DNA of 64,000 bases from Pseudomonas sp. B21-015. GTDB lineage: Bacteria > Pseudomonadota > Gammaproteobacteria > Pseudomonadales > Pseudomonadaceae. The DNA is taken from contig NZ_CP087196.1 of NCBI RefSeq assembly GCF_024749285.1, forward strand, positions 558,001-622,000, given 5' to 3'. Under the pieces are notes generated by a model that saw only the letters and a program-made list of their open reading frames with translations, was not told where the DNA came from and made no database searches. Shown here piece after piece: positions 7,884-16,671 of this stretch. The position numbers were made by a program, and so were the translations under genes. The number at the start of each line of letters is the position of its first letter. Positions within the stretch are counted from its first letter, which is position 1.

Positions 7884-8285
7884 TCACTCCTGCCCAATCG
7901 ACTCCAAAAACTCCGACCGCTCGTCACTCATGCGCGCCACGCAATCATTTTGCGCAATGGTGAACGCTTTGCTACCACTGGTCGCCGGAAATGCGTCCAC
8001 TGCGCAATCGGCGTCCCGGGTTTTCAGCCATTGCTGTTGCGCGGTTTTGATTTTGGCGGTGATGTCGGTCAGTTGCGCCTTGTTGTTGCCGTAAAGCGTT
8101 TGCATGCGCTCGGTCAGGCTCTGATAGTTGTCGCTTAGCAGCTGTTCGGCGGTGGTTCTGCTGTAGGCCGAGCATTCCAGGGTCTGGATTTCGTTTTCGA
8201 CAGCATCGCAAGGGTTGTCGTCGGCCTCTTCAGCTGCTTGTACGCCAGTCGCAATCAGTGCCAAAGCCAGGAAGATCGATTTCAT
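7884..8285 (-). CDS. LprI-like (DUF1311) periplasmic protein
   Basis: 133 residues from the ATG at 8285. A Sec signal peptide (MKSIFLALALIATGVQA) is followed by a small helical domain with cysteines in CDAVENEIQTLECSAY, DADCAV and NDCVAR, spaced as in the lysozyme-inhibitor LprI N-terminal family. Members are secreted and some inhibit lysozyme; the family also includes proteins of unknown role. A further upstream start is possible but would remove the signal peptide from the N-terminus. The gene stands alone, divergent from the dimethylglycine operon. Confidence 0.78.
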   Translation of the reverse strand: MKSIFLALALIATGVQAAEEADDNPCDAVENEIQTLECSAYSRTTAEQLLSDNYQSLTERMQTLYGNNKAQLTDITAKIKTAQQQWLKTRDADCAVDAFPATSGSKAFTIAQNDCVARMSDERSEFLESIGQE

Positions 8286-8402
8286 TGCGTCGCCGCCCCT
8301 TAATCCAGTCATGCATTCAGTAAAACATCCAGTGATGCGGCGAATTCTGGCCCATGCGAACGGGCTTGAACAGGTAGGCAATGACGCCTGTTGATGACCC
8401 TT

Positions 8403-8447
8403 TGTCGCGGATTGACGCTTTCGGCAATTCCCCTGTCGTTTTTGCAC
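8403..8447 (+). promoter_or_regulatory. Candidate activator sites upstream of the dgc operon
   Basis: TGTCGC at 8403-8408 and TGTCGTTTTTGCAC at 8434-8447 are direct repeats of a TGTCG core 31 bp apart, 85-130 bp upstream of the first operon gene. A 14-mer of the same form (TGTCGT-N4-GCAC) lies upstream of glyA at 31009-31022. Both operons are expected to respond to the betaine regulator GbdR, so these may be its half-sites; that is inference. Confidence 0.4.
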
Positions 8448-8533
8448 CCGGCTGCCCTGTCCCTCAGGCATATGCTGGCCCCAAAGCGCCGGCACACGAT
8501 TCGGCGCATGAATCGCTAATAGGGGACAGCCTG

Positions 8534-9511
8534 ATGAGCCCAGCCGAATTGCACGCCGACAGCATCGTTATCGACGGGCTGATTATCGCCAAGTGGAACC
8601 GCGACCTGTTCGAAGACATGCGCAAGGGCGGCCTGACCGCGGCCAACTGCACCGTGTCGGTGTGGGAGGGCTTCCAGGCCACCGTCAACAACATCGCCGC
8701 CAGCCAGAAGCTGATTCGCGAGAACAGCGACCTGGTGATTCCGGTGCGCACCACCGCCGACATCCGTAAAGCCAAGGAGCAGGGCAAGACCGGCATCCTG
8801 TTCGGCTTCCAGAATGCTCACGCCTTCGAAGACCAGATCGGCTATGTCGAGGTCTTCAAGCAGTTGGGCGTCGGTATTGTGCAGATGTGCTACAACACCC
8901 AGAACCTGGTGGGTACCGGTTGCTACGAGCGCGATGGCGGCCTGTCGGGTTTCGGTCGTGAAATCGTCGCCGAGATGAACCGCGTTGGCGTCATGTGCGA
9001 CCTGTCCCACGTCGGCTCGAAAACCTCCGAAGAAGTCATCCTCGAATCCAAGAAGCCGGTCTGCTACTCCCATTGCCTGCCGTCGGGCCTGAAAGTGCAC
9101 CCGCGCAACAAATCCGATGAAGAACTGAAGTTCATCGCCGATCACGGCGGTTTCGTCGGTGTGACCATGTTCGCGCCGTTCCTGGCCAAGGGCATCGATT
9201 CGACCATCGACGATTACGCCGAAGCCATCGAATACACCATGAACATCGTCGGCGAAGACGCCATCGGCATCGGCACCGACTTCACCCAGGGCCATGGCCA
9301 GGACTTCTTCGAATACCTGACCCATGACAAGGGCTACGCCCGCCGTCTGACCAGCTTCGGCAAGATCATCAACCCGCTGGGCATCCGCACCGTGGGCGAG
9401 TTCCCGAACCTGACCGAGACCCTGCTCAAACGCGGCCATTCCGAGCGTGTGGTGCGCAAGATCATGGGCGAGAACTGGGTCAACGTTTTGAAAGACGTTT
9501 GGGGCGAATAA
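8534..9511 (+). CDS. Atypical membrane-dipeptidase (M19) homologue of the dgc operon
   Basis: 325 residues; ATG at 8534 follows an AGGGGA site. The fold is that of the renal dipeptidase family: DLSH159, YSH180 and GTD249F are the second-half metal and substrate motifs. Two hallmark ligands are missing. The N-terminal H-x-D pair, normally in a D-G-H-x-D stretch, reads D14-G-L-I-I, and the bridging glutamate is Q93 (FGFQNAHAFED). A standard two-zinc site therefore cannot form. It heads the dgcAB operon, like PA5396 in P. aeruginosa, so a role in betaine or dimethylglycine breakdown is likely, but its reaction is unknown. It should not be annotated as an active dipeptidase. Confidence 0.85.
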   Translation: MSPAELHADSIVIDGLIIAKWNRDLFEDMRKGGLTAANCTVSVWEGFQATVNNIAASQKLIRENSDLVIPVRTTADIRKAKEQGKTGILFGFQNAHAFEDQIGYVEVFKQLGVGIVQMCYNTQNLVGTGCYERDGGLSGFGREIVAEMNRVGVMCDLSHVGSKTSEEVILESKKPVCYSHCLPSGLKVHPRNKSDEELKFIADHGGFVGVTMFAPFLAKGIDSTIDDYAEAIEYTMNIVGEDAIGIGTDFTQGHGQDFFEYLTHDKGYARRLTSFGKIINPLGIRTVGEFPNLTETLLKRGHSERVVRKIMGENWVNVLKDVWGE

Positions 9512-9590
9512 GCCGCCGCATCTGAAGAATCCTTTCCCCCGGCCGTCCGTGCCGGGGGCAACACAACGAATTTTCTGGAGTTAAGTTTCC

Positions 9591-10121
9591 ATGGCCAAGA
9601 TCGCCCCGCAATTGCCAATCGAAGTCGACAGCGAAACCGGTGTCTGGACCTCCGACGCCCTGCCGATGCTGTATGTGCCGCGTCACTTCTTCGTCAACAA
9701 CCACATGGGCATCGAGGAAGTGCTGGGCGCCGACGCCTACGCCGAAATCCTCTACAAGGCCGGCTACAAGTCCGCCTGGCACTGGTGTGAAAAAGAAGCC
9801 GAATGCCACGGCCTGGAAGGCGTCGCGGTGTTCGAGCACTACATGAAGCGTCTGTCGCAACGCGGCTGGGGCCTGTTCAAGATCCAGGACATCGACCTCG
9901 ACAAAGGCACCGCCAGCGTCAAGCTCGAACACTCCGCATTCGTCTACGTGTACGGCAAGGTCGGGCGCAAGGTCGACTACATGTTCACTGGCTGGTTCGC
10001 CGGCGCCATGGACCAGATCCTGGCCGCTCGTGGCAGCAAGATCCGCACGGTCGCCGAACAAGTCTACGGTGGCTCCGAAGAAGGCCACGACGACGGTTTG
10101 TTCACCGTCAAGCCGTTGTAA
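9591..10121 (+). CDS. V4R-like (DUF5943) protein of the dgc operon
   Basis: 176 residues with a GGAG site upstream of the ATG. The core (about 60-150) has the alpha/beta pattern of the 4-vinyl reductase (V4R) small-molecule-binding domain, and the whole resembles the protein between the dipeptidase homologue and dgcA in other pseudomonads. No catalytic residues are evident. It lies 79 bp after the dipeptidase homologue and 15 bp before dgcA, so it is co-transcribed. A scaffold, chaperone or ligand sensor for the demethylase complex is possible but unproven. Confidence 0.75.
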   Translation: MAKIAPQLPIEVDSETGVWTSDALPMLYVPRHFFVNNHMGIEEVLGADAYAEILYKAGYKSAWHWCEKEAECHGLEGVAVFEHYMKRLSQRGWGLFKIQDIDLDKGTASVKLEHSAFVYVYGKVGRKVDYMFTGWFAGAMDQILAARGSKIRTVAEQVYGGSEEGHDDGLFTVKPL

Positions 10122-10136
10122 GTCGAGGACCCCGCC

Positions 10137-12197
10137 ATGGCTTTCGAAGCAATGTTCCAGCCGATCCAGATCGGCAAACTGACCATCCGCAACCGCGTGC
10201 TCAGCACCGCGCACGCCGAGGTCTACGCCACCGACGGCGGCATGACCACCGATCGGTACGTCAAGTATTACGAAGAGAAAGCCAAGGGCGGGATCGGCCT
10301 GGCGATTTGCGGCGGTTCCTCCAGCGTGGCCATCGACAGCCCGCAAGGCTGGTGGAAGTCGGTCAACCTGGCCGACGACCGGATCATTCCGCACTTCCAG
10401 AACCTGGCCGACGCCATGCACAAGCATGGCGCCAAGATCATGATCCAGATTACCCACATGGGCCGTCGCTCGCGCTGGGACGGCGAGCATTGGCCAACCC
10501 TGCTGTCGCCGTCGGGCATCCGTGAGCCGGTGCACCGCGCGACCTGCAAAACCATCGAACCGGAAGAAATCTGGCGGGTGATCGGCAACTACGCCAGCGC
10601 AGCCGCGCGGGCCAAGGCCGGTGGCCTGGATGGCGTCGAGCTGTCCGCCGTGCACCAGCACATGATCGACCAGTTCTGGAGCCCGCGGGTTAACAAGCGT
10701 ACCGACGAATGGGGCGGCAGCTTCGAAAACCGCATGCGTTTCGGCCTGGAAGTGATCAAGGCGGTGCGCAAGGAAGTGGGCCCGGACTTCTGCGTCGGCA
10801 TCCGTATCTGTGGTGACGAGTTCCATCCTGATGGCCTGAGCCATGAGGACATGAAGCAGATCGCCAAGTACTACGACGACACCGGCATGATCGACTTCAT
10901 CGGCGTCGTGGGCTCGGGTTGCGACACCCACAACACCCTGGCCAACGTTATTCCGAACATGAGTTATCCACCGGAGCCATTCCTGCATTTGGCCGCCGGT
11001 ATCAAGGAAGTGGTGAAGGCTCCGGTACTGCATGCGCAGAACATCAAGGACCCGAACCAGGCGACCCGTATTCTGGAAGGTGGTTACGTCGACATGGTCG
11101 GCATGACCCGTGCCCACATCGCCGACCCGCACCTGATCGCCAAGATCAAGATGGGCCAGGTCGACCAAATCAAACAGTGCGTTGGCGCCAACTACTGCAT
11201 CGACCGTCAGTACCAGGGCCTGGACGTCTTGTGCATCCAGAACGCCGCGACCTCCCGTGAATACATGGGCGTGCCGCACATCATCGAGAAATCGACCGGT
11301 GTGAAGCGCAAAGTCGTGGTGGTCGGTGCCGGCCCTGCCGGGATGGAAGCGGCTCGCGTGTCGGCCGAACGTGGCCACGACGTGACCCTGTTCGAGAAGA
11401 AAGAATTCATCGGCGGGCAGATCACCACCGCGTCGAAAGCTCCGCAACGGGACCAGATCGCCGGCATCACTCGTTGGTTCCAGCTGGAACTGGCGCGTTT
11501 GAAAGTCGACCTGCGCCTGGGCGTGGCGGCGGATGCGGCAACCATTCTCGACCTGCGTCCGGACGTGGTGGTGCTCGCTGTCGGCGGTCATCCGTTCCTG
11601 GAACAGAACGAGCATTGGGGCGCGGCTGAAGGCCTGGTGGTCAGCAGCTGGGACATCCTCGATGGCAAGGTTGCGCCGGGCAAGAACGTGCTGGTCTACG
11701 ACACCATTTGCGAGTTCACCGGGATGTCGACGGCCGACTTCCTCGCCGACAAGGGCAGCCAGGTCGAGATCGTCACCGACGACATCAAACCGGGCGTGGC
11801 CATCGGCGGTACGTCGTTCCCGACTTACTACCGCAGCATGTACCCGAAAGAAGTGATCATGACCGGCGACATGATGCTGGAGAAGGTCTACCGCGAAGGA
11901 GACAAGCTGGTGGCGGTCCTGGAAAACGAATACACCGGCGCCAAAGAGGAGCGGGTGGTGGACCAGGTCGTCGTCGAAAACGGCGTGCGTCCGGACGAAG
12001 AAATCTACTACGCGCTGAAGGAAGGCTCGCGCAACAAAGGCCAGATGGACATCGAAGCCCTGTTCGCGATCAAGCCACAACCTTCGTTGAGCCAGGCGGG
12101 CGACGGCTACTTGCTGTTCCGCATTGGCGACTGCGTGGCCCAGCGCAACACCCACGCGGCGATCTATGACGCGTTGCGGTTGTGCAAGGATTTCTAA
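10137..12197 (+). CDS. dgcA: Dimethylglycine demethylase subunit DgcA
   Basis: 686 residues. Residues 1 to about 370 form an Old-Yellow-Enzyme/trimethylamine-dehydrogenase-type FMN barrel. Cysteines at about 347-367 (QCVGANYCIDRQYQGLDVLC) fit the [4Fe-4S] cluster of this family. Residues from about 390 form a flavin/nucleotide-binding domain with VVVVGAGPAGMEAA. It removes a methyl group from dimethylglycine, giving sarcosine; electrons are expected to pass to DgcB and the ETF pair downstream. dgcB follows after a 145-bp gap filled by a complex palindromic repeat. Confidence 0.92.
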   Translation: MAFEAMFQPIQIGKLTIRNRVLSTAHAEVYATDGGMTTDRYVKYYEEKAKGGIGLAICGGSSSVAIDSPQGWWKSVNLADDRIIPHFQNLADAMHKHGAKIMIQITHMGRRSRWDGEHWPTLLSPSGIREPVHRATCKTIEPEEIWRVIGNYASAAARAKAGGLDGVELSAVHQHMIDQFWSPRVNKRTDEWGGSFENRMRFGLEVIKAVRKEVGPDFCVGIRICGDEFHPDGLSHEDMKQIAKYYDDTGMIDFIGVVGSGCDTHNTLANVIPNMSYPPEPFLHLAAGIKEVVKAPVLHAQNIKDPNQATRILEGGYVDMVGMTRAHIADPHLIAKIKMGQVDQIKQCVGANYCIDRQYQGLDVLCIQNAATSREYMGVPHIIEKSTGVKRKVVVVGAGPAGMEAARVSAERGHDVTLFEKKEFIGGQITTASKAPQRDQIAGITRWFQLELARLKVDLRLGVAADAATILDLRPDVVVLAVGGHPFLEQNEHWGAAEGLVVSSWDILDGKVAPGKNVLVYDTICEFTGMSTADFLADKGSQVEIVTDDIKPGVAIGGTSFPTYYRSMYPKEVIMTGDMMLEKVYREGDKLVAVLENEYTGAKEERVVDQVVVENGVRPDEEIYYALKEGSRNKGQMDIEALFAIKPQPSLSQAGDGYLLFRIGDCVAQRNTHAAIYDALRLCKDF

Positions 12198-12208
12198 GCC
12201 GGTGAGCT

Positions 12209-12320
12209 GATCGTTCCCACGCTCTGCGTGGGAATGCAGCCCGTGACGCTCCGCGTCACATTCAAAAGCGGACGCAGAGCGTCCGGTGAGGCATTCCCAC
12301 GCAGAGCGTGGGAACGATCA
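12209..12320. repeat. Complex palindrome (family 2) between dgcA and dgcB
   Basis: An element of about 110 bp bounded by GATCGTTCCCACGC and its inverse, each end folding into a hairpin (CCCACGCTCTGCGTGGG), with an inner pair of GACGCTCCGCGTC-type hairpins. Six copies occur in the window. Here it sits within an operon and would put strong structure into the mRNA between two subunits of one enzyme. Confidence 0.85.
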
Positions 12321-12342
12321 ACGAGTCCCGTGGGAGCTCCAC

Positions 12343-14292
12343 ATGTTGAACACCCTTCTTCCAATTCTGTTGTTCGCTGCCCTGGGCCTGGCTGTCCTGG
12401 GCGCGTTGCGGCGGGTGGCTATGTGGCGCCAGGGCCGGGCTTCGAAAGTCGACCTGATCGGCGGCCTGTTCGCCATGCCCAAGCGTTACATGGTCGATTT
12501 GCACCACGTCGTCGCGCGGGACAAATACATTGCCAACACCCACGTCGCCACGGCGGGTGGTGCGGTGGCGTCCATTGTGCTGGCGATTCTGGTTCATGGT
12601 TTTGGCCTGCATAACCGCATCCTCGGTTATGCACTGCTGCTGATGTCGGCGGTGATGTTCGTCGGCGCGATCTTTATGTTCCTGCGCCGTCGCAACCCAC
12701 CGGCCCGTTTGTCCAAAGGCCCGTGGATGCGCCTGCCGAAAAGCCTGATGGCGTTCTCGGCGTCGTTCTTCCTGCTGACCCTGCCGGTCGCCGGCATCCT
12801 TCCGGAAAACTTCGGTGGTTGGGTGGTGGCTGCGATCCTCGGCGTCGGCGTGCTCTGGGGCGTGTCGGAACTGTTCTTCGGCATGACTTGGGGCGGGCCG
12901 ATGAAGCACGCCTTCGCTGGTGCCCTGCACCTGGCCTGGCACCGTCGCGCCGAACGTTTTGGTGGCGGTCGTTCCACCGGTTTGAAGCCGCTGGATCTGA
13001 ATGACCCGAACGCGCCGCTGGGCGTGGAAAAACCCAAGGATTTCACCTGGAACCAACTGCTCGGCTTTGACGCCTGCGTGCAGTGCGGTAAATGCGAAGC
13101 CGCGTGTCCGGCGTTCGCCGCCGGCCAGCCGCTGAACCCGAAAAAACTGATTCAGGACATGGTCGTTGGCCTGGCTGGCGGTACTGACGCCAAGTTCGCT
13201 GGTAGCCCTTATCCGGGCAAAGCCATCGGCGAACACGGTGGCAATCCGCATCAACCAATCGTCAACGGTCTGGTGGACGCTGAAACCCTGTGGTCCTGCA
13301 CCACTTGCCGTGCCTGCGTCGAGGAATGCCCGATGATGATCGAGCACGTCGACGCCATCGTCGATATGCGTCGCCATCTGACGCTGGAAAAAGGCGCGAC
13401 CCCGAACAAGGGCGCCGAAGTCCTGGAAAACCTGATCGCCACCGATAACCCTGGCGGCTTCGCGCCGGGCGGGCGGATGAACTGGGCGGCGGATTTGAAC
13501 CTGAACCTGCTCAGCGAGAAGAAATCCACCGACGTGCTGTTCTGGGTCGGCGACGGAGCCTTCGACATGCGCAACCAGCGCACCCTGCGTGCCTTCGTCA
13601 AAGTGCTGAAAGCGGCCAAGGTCGACTTCGCGGTGCTGGGGCTTGAAGAACGCGACAGCGGTGACGTGGCCCGGCGTCTGGGCGATGAAGCGACCTTCCA
13701 GCTGTTGGCCAAACGCAACATCCAGACCCTGGCCAAGTACAGCTTCAACCGCATCGTCACCTGCGACCCGCACAGCTTCCATGTGCTGAAAAACGAGTAC
13801 GGCGCCTTCGACGGCAACTACCTCGTGCAGCACCACAGCACCTACATGGCCGAGATCATTGGCGAAGGTGCCTTGAACCTCGGCCAGCACAAAGGCAGCA
13901 GCGTGACCTATCACGACCCGTGCTACCTCGGTCGCTACAACGGCGAATACGAGGCGCCGCGTGAAGTACTGCGCGCACTCGGGATTGAAGTGAAAGAGAT
14001 GCAACGCTCCGGTTTCCGCTCACGCTGCTGCGGTGGCGGTGGTGGTGCACCGATCACCGACATTCCGGGCAAGCAACGGATCCCCGACATGCGCATGGAG
14101 GACATCCGCGAAACCGGCGCCGAACTGGTGGCCGTGGGTTGTCCACAGTGCACTGCGATGCTCGAAGGCGTGGTCGAACCGCGTCCACTGATCAAGGACA
14201 TCGCCGAACTGGTGGCTGATGCGCTGCTCGAAGACGCCGCGCCGGGAAAGCCTTCGGCACCGGCCAAACGTGAACCTGCGGAGGTGCATTGA
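12343..14292 (+). CDS. dgcB: Dimethylglycine demethylase subunit DgcB (membrane Fe-S protein)
   Basis: 649 residues; ATG at 12343 has a GGGAGC site, whereas an earlier in-frame ATG would begin in the repeat. The N-terminal part (to about 185, DUF3483) has several membrane helices. Two ferredoxin motifs follow, CVQCGKCEAACP near 245 and CTTCRACVEECP near 319, then two CCG heterodisulfide-reductase-type regions (HDPCYLG, CCGGGGG near 560). The layout suits membrane-bound electron transfer from DgcA to quinone. Its stop overlaps the start of the ETF alpha gene by 1 bp. Confidence 0.92.
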   Translation: MLNTLLPILLFAALGLAVLGALRRVAMWRQGRASKVDLIGGLFAMPKRYMVDLHHVVARDKYIANTHVATAGGAVASIVLAILVHGFGLHNRILGYALLLMSAVMFVGAIFMFLRRRNPPARLSKGPWMRLPKSLMAFSASFFLLTLPVAGILPENFGGWVVAAILGVGVLWGVSELFFGMTWGGPMKHAFAGALHLAWHRRAERFGGGRSTGLKPLDLNDPNAPLGVEKPKDFTWNQLLGFDACVQCGKCEAACPAFAAGQPLNPKKLIQDMVVGLAGGTDAKFAGSPYPGKAIGEHGGNPHQPIVNGLVDAETLWSCTTCRACVEECPMMIEHVDAIVDMRRHLTLEKGATPNKGAEVLENLIATDNPGGFAPGGRMNWAADLNLNLLSEKKSTDVLFWVGDGAFDMRNQRTLRAFVKVLKAAKVDFAVLGLEERDSGDVARRLGDEATFQLLAKRNIQTLAKYSFNRIVTCDPHSFHVLKNEYGAFDGNYLVQHHSTYMAEIIGEGALNLGQHKGSSVTYHDPCYLGRYNGEYEAPREVLRALGIEVKEMQRSGFRSRCCGGGGGAPITDIPGKQRIPDMRMEDIRETGAELVAVGCPQCTAMLEGVVEPRPLIKDIAELVADALLEDAAPGKPSAPAKREPAEVH

Positions 14293-15512
14293 TGAGCGAC
14301 ATTATCCGCCGCGACCCACGCGCCGAATGGATCGCCCGCAACCGTCTGCACCCGCTGCACGCGGCCATGCAGCCGGCGCAACACAGCTGGATGGGGCCTA
14401 ACGGCCTCATCCGCAAGAATCCTCACGGGATCGGTTTTATCGGTCCCAATGGCATCAAACGAATCGACCGCAGCGGCGCTCAGCAGGGCGGGGCGACCAA
14501 ACGCTCGGCCGCCGTTGAAGTGCAATTGCCGCTGCATCAAGTGGCTGCGCCTGCGTTCTACATCAGCGTGGTGCCGGACATGGTCGGCGGTCGCTTGAGC
14601 AGCCACGACCGCGACTTGCTCGGCCTTGCTCATCAGTTGGCCGGCAAGGACGGCGCGGTATTGGCGGTGGTCTTCGGTGAGCACAAGGAAAACGCCTTCG
14701 CCACGGCTGGCGTTGACCGCTTGCTGGTACTGGAAGGCGACGAATTCAGCGGTTATGCACCGGAACAACGGGTCCAGGGCCTGCGGGCTGTGGATAACCA
14801 GTTCAGCCCACGCCATTGGTTGCTGCCAGACAGCCGCAGCGGTGGTGGTGAGTTGGGTCGACGCTTTGCTGCCGCACTGGGCGAACGCCCGGCCACACGG
14901 GTCTGGCAGGTCAAGGATCAGGAATGCATCGGCCGCGCCGGTGCCGGTTTGCAAGACCTTGCGCGGCCGGTGGCACGCTTGATTCTGGCGGCTGCCGAAT
15001 GCGCCGAACCGGTTAGCGAAACCCGTCACGAAGCGTTGCCGGTGGAGTTATCCACAGCGGTCGCTCGCAGCTTGTCGCGCATCGAGGATTTGGGCGCGGT
15101 GGCAGTGGATCCGGCGGCGATTCCCATGGCCGAAGCGGAGTTCATCTTCTCGGGCGGCAACGGGGTCAAGGACTGGGGACTTTTCCACAGGACGGCCGAG
15201 GCGTTGGGCGCGACCGAAGGTGCGTCGCGAGTGGCGGTGGACGACGGTTTCATGGCCCGCGACCGTCAGGTCGGTGCGTCCGGCACTTGGGTCACTGCAC
15301 GGGTTTACGTGGCGGTGGGCATTTCCGGGGCGATCCAGCACCTGCAAGGCATCGGTGCCTGCGACAAGGTGGTGGCGATCAACCTCGATCCGGGTTGCGA
15401 CATGATCAAACGGGCCGACCTGTCGGTGATCGGTGAGAGCGCCGAGATTCTTCAAGCCTTGATCGATGCGGTAGAGGCTTACCGCAACGACGCCAAGCGC
15501 GATGCGGCTTAA
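14292..15512 (+). CDS. Electron transfer flavoprotein alpha-like subunit of the dgc operon
   Basis: 406 residues from the ATG at 14292, overlapping the dgcB stop. The C-terminal half has the ETF-alpha FAD-binding signature (SGGNGVKDWGLF, then GASGTWVTARVYVAVGISGAIQHLQG, then INLDPGCDMIKRADLSVIGE). An N-terminal extension of about 80 residues, rich in Arg, Pro and Gly, is not found in housekeeping EtfA (about 310 residues). With the next gene it should carry electrons from demethylation to the respiratory chain. Two exact DnaA-box 9-mers occur in the coding sequence (14789-14797, 15048-15056). Confidence 0.88.
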   Translation: MSDIIRRDPRAEWIARNRLHPLHAAMQPAQHSWMGPNGLIRKNPHGIGFIGPNGIKRIDRSGAQQGGATKRSAAVEVQLPLHQVAAPAFYISVVPDMVGGRLSSHDRDLLGLAHQLAGKDGAVLAVVFGEHKENAFATAGVDRLLVLEGDEFSGYAPEQRVQGLRAVDNQFSPRHWLLPDSRSGGGELGRRFAAALGERPATRVWQVKDQECIGRAGAGLQDLARPVARLILAAAECAEPVSETRHEALPVELSTAVARSLSRIEDLGAVAVDPAAIPMAEAEFIFSGGNGVKDWGLFHRTAEALGATEGASRVAVDDGFMARDRQVGASGTWVTARVYVAVGISGAIQHLQGIGACDKVVAINLDPGCDMIKRADLSVIGESAEILQALIDAVEAYRNDAKRDAA

Positions 15513-15527
15513 GGGAAGGAAAGGGTT

Positions 15528-16298
15528 ATGAGCACGAAAATCATCAGCCTGGTGTCCATCGGCGCCCACCCGACCTCCGGCCGGCCTCGTCGCGCCGAGC
15601 AGGATGCGCGGGCCGTTGAGCTGGGTCTGCAACTGGCTGGGGATAACCTGCAAGTGCTGCATGCTGGCGACGTCGCGGAGCCGGCACTGCGCGCGTATCT
15701 GGGCATGGGCCTGGAACAGTTGCATGTGCTGGAGCAACCGGTCGGCGCAGATGCACTGCCGGCGTTGACCGCTTATTTACGTGACGCCGGGGCGCAAGTG
15801 GTGCTGACCGGCAGTCAGGCGGAAACCGGTGAAGGCTCAGGCATGTTGCCGTTCTTGCTGGCGGAAAGCCTCGGCTGGCCGCTGGTGGTGGGGTTGGCCC
15901 AGGTCGAATCCATCGACGGCGGCTCGGCGCTGGTGCTGCAGGCCTTGCCTCGCGGGCAGCGTCGTCGCTTGGAAGTACGCCTGCCGTTCCTGGCGACTGT
16001 GGATAACGCGGCGCCCAAGCCTCGGCAGAGCGCCTATGGTCCGGCACGTCGCGGGGTATTGCAGGCGGATGAAGTCGAGGTGATCGACGATGAACTGCTG
16101 GCGGTGGCCACGCTACAACCGGCCAAGCCACGGCCCAAACGCTTGAAAGTGATCAAGGCCAAGAGCGGTGCAGACCGTATGAAAGCCGCGACGGCCAAGG
16201 CCAGTGGCGGCGGCGGGCAGGTTCTCAAGGGCGTGACCGCTCAGGCGGGCGCCGAAGCCATTCTCAAGTTGCTGATTGAAGAAGGCGTGGTTCGCTAA
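15528..16298 (+). CDS. Electron transfer flavoprotein beta-like subunit of the dgc operon
   Basis: 256 residues with a GGAAGGAAAGG site before the ATG, 15 bp after the alpha gene. It shows the ETF-beta core (HPTSGRPRRAEQDARAVELGLQLAG, then VVLTGSQAETGEGSGMLPFLLAESLGWPLV). It pairs with the alpha-like subunit. The usual housekeeping beta N-terminus is modified. The C-terminal portion is lysine- and glycine-rich (KAKSGADRMKAATAKASGGGGQ). It is the last intact gene of the operon. One DnaA-box 9-mer lies inside (15998-16006). Confidence 0.88.
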   Translation: MSTKIISLVSIGAHPTSGRPRRAEQDARAVELGLQLAGDNLQVLHAGDVAEPALRAYLGMGLEQLHVLEQPVGADALPALTAYLRDAGAQVVLTGSQAETGEGSGMLPFLLAESLGWPLVVGLAQVESIDGGSALVLQALPRGQRRRLEVRLPFLATVDNAAPKPRQSAYGPARRGVLQADEVEVIDDELLAVATLQPAKPRPKRLKVIKAKSGADRMKAATAKASGGGGQVLKGVTAQAGAEAILKLLIEEGVVR

Positions 16299-16319
16299 CG
16301 GTCCTGTGGAGCCCGGTAA

Positions 16320-16516
16320 ATGGCCGTTGAGTTTCGTTCGGCCCTGCGCGCGGATGCGCGGGAGATTGCTCGCTTGTTTCAGATTTCATCAGACGGTGCG
16401 GCGGATTACATCTGGAGCCAACTGGCGCAGCCTGGCCCTGCATGAGGGCTGGCGCAATCAGGGGTTGGGCAAACAATTTCTCGCCTATGCCTACGACCGT
16501 TCCAACCGGTTGGCCT
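16320..16516 (+). pseudogene. Remnant of a GNAT acetyltransferase with internal deletion
   Basis: From the ATG at 16320 the frame reads MAVEFRSALRADAREIARLF, a typical N-acetyltransferase beginning, and stops after about 41 codons. In another frame the sequence continues as HEGWRNQGLGKQFLAYAYDR, which carries the acetyl-CoA-binding (Q/R)xxGxG/A loop. Intact GNAT proteins have about 60-80 residues between these parts, so the middle has been deleted and the 3' end is cut by the REP pair starting at 16532. It follows the ETF beta gene by 21 bp and was probably an operon member once. Confidence 0.7.
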
Positions 16517-16531
16517 TAAGGCATGAACCCA

Positions 16532-16622
16532 TGTGGGAGCGGGCTTGCTCGCGAAGGCTGACTGACATTCAACATCAATGTCGACTGACCCGCCGCTTTC
16601 GCGAGCAAGCCCGCTCCCACAC
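16532..16622. repeat. REP pair (family 1)
   Basis: Two facing arms of the GCTTGCTCGCGA variant separated by about 35 bp, ending the acetyltransferase remnant. Confidence 0.88.
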
Positions 16623-16671
16623 GGGTTCAATGTCGATCACAGATTGTGTGCACACCAACAAGCCACTGTGG

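Noticed and set aside
9480..12155. Open frame of 891 codons opposite dgcA and its neighbours
   Set aside because: It is antisense to three clear genes and has a His/Asp/Val-rich composition expected from the reverse frame of GC-rich Pseudomonas genes.
12262..14004. Open frame of 580 codons opposite dgcB
   Set aside because: Ends inside a family 2 repeat and opposes a gene with clear Fe-S motifs.
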